From Sphingobacteriaceae bacterium (GTDB lineage Bacteria; Bacteroidota; Bacteroidia; B-17B0; Aurantibacillaceae), in contig PNMI01000002.1 of NCBI GenBank assembly GCA_013823565.1, forward strand, positions 1-64,000: a DNA stretch of 64,000 nucleotides, written 5' to 3'. Within the stretch, counting starts at the first letter, position 1. Each line of letters begins with the position of its first letter. Shown in pieces: positions 60,007 through 64,000 of this stretch. Below the pieces are notes generated by a model that did no database searches, was not told the origin of the DNA, and was given only the letters and a program-made list of their open reading frames with translations. The position numbers and the translations under genes were made by a program.

Positions 60007-61494
60007 TTATTGAATTTTTAATACAATTGGCATAACATCAGAGTCTTTTCCTCCAAGAAAAAACAATTCGTTATTAGACACTTTAAAGCCTGTTAAGGGG
60101 AACAAATGCGTCAAATCATCTTTGCCACCAACAGCAGCATCAATAAAAACAGTTTCTCTTACATCGTTAATTGCTAAATCAATGGTTTGAATAATGGGAA
60201 TTTTAATCCAAGCAATCGTTGGAGGCACTAAAACGTATTTTTTACCATCGTGTCTGTACTGAAAATCATTATATACCACAACTAATTTATCGTTGTGAAA
60301 AGCACCGAACACAGAGCCATATAAGCCACCATCCGCAATGGATTTACTGTTTTTTGAAAATTCATATGATTTCACTAATTCTCCTTTAGCATTTAACGTA
60401 TGGATATAAGCATCACCTTGTGTAATATCTGTTGTGTAAACTAATTGATTATTTGGCCCCATAGTGCTATTATTCACTTTAGAGTAATTTTCACAAATCA
60501 TAGCAATTTTACCATCATCCTTCACTAATACTTGACGAATTTTAGAGGAGATATAATGTTTAGGAAATTCTGAAGTTTGATACATTAATTGATCTCCTTT
60601 TGAATTAACACCTAAACAAAAAACACCTTTTTGTTTTGTTCCACCAAAACTTACTTTTCCATCTTCTGTATAATAACCAACAACTACTAATTCATTTTTA
60701 GTATTTAAGCTAAATGCGTAGGATTCCATTTTTCTAGGATCATCTAATTTCACACTATTTTCTTTAATGGTTTCGCCAGTATTTGAAATTGAAAAAACCG
60801 TTAATAAATCGGGCATTTTGCTGATATCCGCTTTTTTTACAACATACACAGAACCATCGTTAGCAATAATTGGTTTATTCACTGGACCTCTTCGTGCATC
60901 ATAAGGCAATTCAAATTCTTTTGAAAACACAGTTTTTAAAGTGTTATCAAAAACGGTAATCATAATTTTTTCTTTTGTCTCTTTTACAAATGGTAGCTCA
61001 GATAAAATAACAGCAAATTTTCTGTTAGGTGATGTTGCACAAGAAAAATTTCCTGAATTCATCGCTTTTTCAGCAGGAATAGACATAATTTCTTTATGCT
61101 CATCTGTTTCATCTGCATACTCATTGATGGCATGAGCGTATACAAATGTTTTTTTCGCTTCTTTATTAAATGTAGATTTAATTAACTGCATATTATTATC
61201 CAGATTTAAAATCCCTTCATAAATAGAGATTAACATTTTTTCCTCTGGAACATATAATTTCTTACTACACAAGTAATCATTGTTTTCTTTAAATCCTTGC
61301 AGTTGTAGTTGCATCCCTTCTTTCATTGAATAAGCTTGATTTAAAAGGTATTTTTTACCATAATTTTCAAGGTATTCAATTTCTGGATCTTCAATAGAAG
61401 TTGATGATCGTCTTTCTCCCACTTGAAAGCTATAAGTTTGACTAATAAAGCTATTAGCGATTAGTAAGGAAAAATAAAAAATAATTTTTTTCAT
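60007..61494 (-). CDS. Secreted hypothetical protein
   Basis: 495 aa ORF with signal peptide MKKIIFYFSLLIANSFISQTYS; no family recognised. Confidence 0.8.
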   Translation of the reverse strand: MKKIIFYFSLLIANSFISQTYSFQVGERRSSTSIEDPEIEYLENYGKKYLLNQAYSMKEGMQLQLQGFKENNDYLCSKKLYVPEEKMLISIYEGILNLDNNMQLIKSTFNKEAKKTFVYAHAINEYADETDEHKEIMSIPAEKAMNSGNFSCATSPNRKFAVILSELPFVKETKEKIMITVFDNTLKTVFSKEFELPYDARRGPVNKPIIANDGSVYVVKKADISKMPDLLTVFSISNTGETIKENSVKLDDPRKMESYAFSLNTKNELVVVGYYTEDGKVSFGGTKQKGVFCLGVNSKGDQLMYQTSEFPKHYISSKIRQVLVKDDGKIAMICENYSKVNNSTMGPNNQLVYTTDITQGDAYIHTLNAKGELVKSYEFSKNSKSIADGGLYGSVFGAFHNDKLVVVYNDFQYRHDGKKYVLVPPTIAWIKIPIIQTIDLAINDVRETVFIDAAVGGKDDLTHLFPLTGFKVSNNELFFLGGKDSDVMPIVLKIQ

Positions 61495-61529
61495 GATAAA
61501 ATATTAATGATTAATTAAATGTATTCAAT

Positions 61530-62714
61530 TTATTCCACATAAAACGCTAAACCTTTTAAGTATTCCCCTTCAGGAAAATTAGGAGTAATCACATGATCTG
61601 CAGGTTGAGAAAGCGTATGTAATAATTTTAAATTTCGGCGAGATTCAATTGCTGCGGCTGTTACCGTATTGTAAAATAATTTTTTATCAATAACACCAGA
61701 ACAAGAAAAGGTAAATAAAATCCCTCCTTTTTTAATATTCTGTAAAGCCATTTGATTTAAACGTTTGTAGCCTATTACTGCATTATGAGATACATCTCTA
61801 CTTTTTGCAAAAGCTGGTGGATCTAAAATAATGATGTCGTAATTTTTACCGTGGTCTTTTAAATAATCAAAGGTGTCAACTGCAAAACCTTCATGATTAG
61901 TCGCATTATTTAATATGGCATTTTTATTACATAATTCTATTGCTTTCGCACTCGAATCAACGGAATGTATAATTTCACAACCATTGTTTGCTGCATACAT
62001 TGAAAATCCTCCAGTATATGAGAACGTATTTAAAACGCGTTTGTCTTTACTGTATTTGCCTAATAATTCTCTATTCTCTCGCTGATCAATAAAAAATCCT
62101 GTTTTTTGACCATTAATAAAATCAATGTAAAACTTGACATCATTTTCTATAACAATCAACTCTTCATTACATGAACCAAATAAAAATTCATTTTTTAAAC
62201 CAGCCGAATAGTTATTAGGTAATGTTTCTGAACTTTTATCATACACACTTTTTAAAGCGTCGCCATACACTTTTTTCAAAGCTTCGGCAATATCAACTCT
62301 ACATTTATGCATACCAATGCTATGCGCTTGAAAAACCACATGTCCATTATAAAAATCCATAATTAATCCTGGACAACCATCCCCTTCTCCAAAAACCAAA
62401 CGGTAGACGTTTGTATGAGGATTATTAGCTAAGTTTAGAAATTGGCGGTATAAAAAGGCTTTTTCAATTTTTTTAACCCAAAAATCAATATTAATTTGTT
62501 GCTTACTAAAAGAAATAATGCGTCCTGTAATACTACCTTTTTGGTATTGAGCCATACCTAGAAATTGCTGTTTTGCAGAGTAAACTTCTACCACATCGCC
62601 ATCAGCAATATTAGAATCATGAGTTTTTATGGCCCCTGAAAAAATCCATGGGTGAAAACGGAGTACTGGCAATTCCTTGCCATTGTGTAAGGTTAATTTT
62701 GGATATTCAATCAT
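61530..62714 (-). CDS. rlmI: Class I SAM-dependent rRNA methyltransferase (RlmI-like, PUA domain)
   Basis: HPWIFSGAIKTHDSNIADGDVVEVYS; FIDQRENRELLGKYSKDKRVLNTFSYTGGFSMYAANNGC; DIIILDPPAFAKSRD; LFTFSCSGVI. Confidence 0.92.
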   Translation of the reverse strand: MIEYPKLTLHNGKELPVLRFHPWIFSGAIKTHDSNIADGDVVEVYSAKQQFLGMAQYQKGSITGRIISFSKQQINIDFWVKKIEKAFLYRQFLNLANNPHTNVYRLVFGEGDGCPGLIMDFYNGHVVFQAHSIGMHKCRVDIAEALKKVYGDALKSVYDKSSETLPNNYSAGLKNEFLFGSCNEELIVIENDVKFYIDFINGQKTGFFIDQRENRELLGKYSKDKRVLNTFSYTGGFSMYAANNGCEIIHSVDSSAKAIELCNKNAILNNATNHEGFAVDTFDYLKDHGKNYDIIILDPPAFAKSRDVSHNAVIGYKRLNQMALQNIKKGGILFTFSCSGVIDKKLFYNTVTAAAIESRRNLKLLHTLSQPADHVITPNFPEGEYLKGLAFYVE

Positions 62715-62886
62715 GGCACAAATGTATCTTATTATAGGCTATTTTTAGGCTTTAAAAGCAAATATTTTAACTAAATTTGAGTTTTTAATACTATTATAAT
62801 ATGACAACATCTCAACCATTCATCTTTCTATAGATAAATTTTATCTTATTAGATGAATGCAACAGATGACAAAAACAAAAACAACT

Positions 62887-63216
62887 ATGACAACATCTGA
62901 AATAAAGCTAAAGATTACCGTTGATGAAAATCAATTGCCACATAAAATTGAATGGGAAGCTCCTGATGCTAACGAAGGCAGTATTTGCAAAAGCATGATG
63001 CTTGCTCTGTGGGATGAAAAAGAAAATAATACGATGCGTATTGATTTATGGACTAAAGACATGAGTGTGGATGAAATGAAAAAGTTTTTTCACCAAAACA
63101 TTACTACTTTAACCGATACTTATTTAAGAGCCACAAACGACGAAACAACTGTTAAAGAATTACGTGATTTTATGAGTGGACTTGGGAAACGCATGGGCGT
63201 TTTAGCTAGTAACTAA
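62887..63216 (+). CDS. gldC: Gliding motility protein GldC (start at ATG 62887 preferred)
   Basis: SEIKLKITVDENQLPHKIEWEAPDANEGSICKSMMLALWDEKENNTMRIDLWTKDMSVDEMKKFFHQ. Confidence 0.93.
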   Translation: MTTSEIKLKITVDENQLPHKIEWEAPDANEGSICKSMMLALWDEKENNTMRIDLWTKDMSVDEMKKFFHQNITTLTDTYLRATNDETTVKELRDFMSGLGKRMGVLASN

Positions 63217-63236
63217 TCTTTTAAATTATCTTTTTT

Positions 63237-64000
63237 ATGAAAAACTACTTGAGTTTATTATGTTTTGTAATATGCTTGAGTAGTTTTTCTCAATCTAAGA
63301 ACTTTGATGTTCACAAAAAATATTCTGTAGCCCAAGTTTTAAAAGACATTGACTATACAGAAAAATACCTCACTAAATTTCATCCCGACCCTTATAAATA
63401 TATTAGTAAGGATTCTTTACATGCATTTATTGCAAGCATAAAATCAAAAATTGACACGCCTTTAACCGAAATGCAACTTCGGTTTTACATCAAACGAATT
63501 GTTGCAAAGGTAGGCTGTGGACATACAGACGTAGCAGCTTCAAAAAAATACACGAAAGCCATTGCTAAATTAAATCGTCCCATATTACCACTCAATACTT
63601 TTATTGCAGACTCCAATAAATTATACGTGCTTAATAATTTATCAAAAGACACGACTATAAAACCAGGTGATGAAATTTTAAGTATTGATAACAGACCCGT
63701 CAGTAACATTTTAAAAACTCTTTTTTCTGTGTATACTTCTGATGGTTATAATGAAACTTACAAAAAACAAGGCATTCGTTATAATTGGTTTAAATATTAT
63801 TATTCGTTTTGCTACGGATTTAGATTAGACTATCAAGTTAAACTAAAACACAAAGACAATAGTATTTCAAATTATAAATTAGCAGCTATATCTTCATTAA
63901 AAGATACCTTAATTTTACCAAAAAAAGATTCTGTAGCCATTTTAAGAAAAACAAAAACTTGTACTTACAGTATTTTAAACGATGATAAATCCATTGCTCT
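63237..64000 (+). CDS. S41 family peptidase-like secreted protein, truncated by window edge
   Basis: Open frame from ATG 63237 to window end (not in ORF track): MKNYLSLLCFVICLSSFSQSKNFDVHKKYSVAQVLKDIDYTEKYLTKFHPDPYKYISKDSL...IKPGDEILSIDNRPVSNI (PDZ-like). Confidence 0.8.
   Translation, partial: MKNYLSLLCFVICLSSFSQSKNFDVHKKYSVAQVLKDIDYTEKYLTKFHPDPYKYISKDSLHAFIASIKSKIDTPLTEMQLRFYIKRIVAKVGCGHTDVAASKKYTKAIAKLNRPILPLNTFIADSNKLYVLNNLSKDTTIKPGDEILSIDNRPVSNILKTLFSVYTSDGYNETYKKQGIRYNWFKYYYSFCYGFRLDYQVKLKHKDNSISNYKLAAISSLKDTLILPKKDSVAILRKTKTCTYSILNDDKSIA

Overview
This is a low-GC Bacteroidota (Flavobacteriia/Chitinophagia-like) chromosomal window, densely coded, with no tRNA, rRNA, CRISPR or intact transposase seen. 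Main content: (i) the core type IX secretion / gliding operon porP-gldK-gldL-gldM-gldN on the minus strand, plus several T9SS cargo genes (one truncated at the left edge), a second PorP/SprF beside a minimal SprB-like type-B cargo, and gldC near the right end; (ii) a UDP-sugar block (DegT aminotransferase, UDP-glucose dehydrogenase, UDP-glucuronate decarboxylase) and a minus-strand heptose / envelope block (gmhA, hddC-like, gmhB-like, GT2, LTA-synthase-like sulfatase); (iii) a housekeeping parA-parB-DUF5683-dapB-lepB block; (iv) pheS, ribF, zapA, rny, rnhA, ispG, rlmI and ABC transporters. Most of the window is ordinary core genome. The items most worth a second look are: a ~760 aa coiled-coil protein directly upstream of zapA whose C-terminus looks ZapB-like; a decayed T9SS sorting domain hidden in an intergenic gap (39451-39584); a four-palindrome REP-like element flanked by a duplicated C-terminal tail of the DedA gene (53960-54215); a MORN-repeat plus vWA fusion; and a TPR / mini-SprB / SprF cassette. 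I found no feature set that I can defend as a wholly new system. Family assignments rest on motif recognition only; no searches were run.
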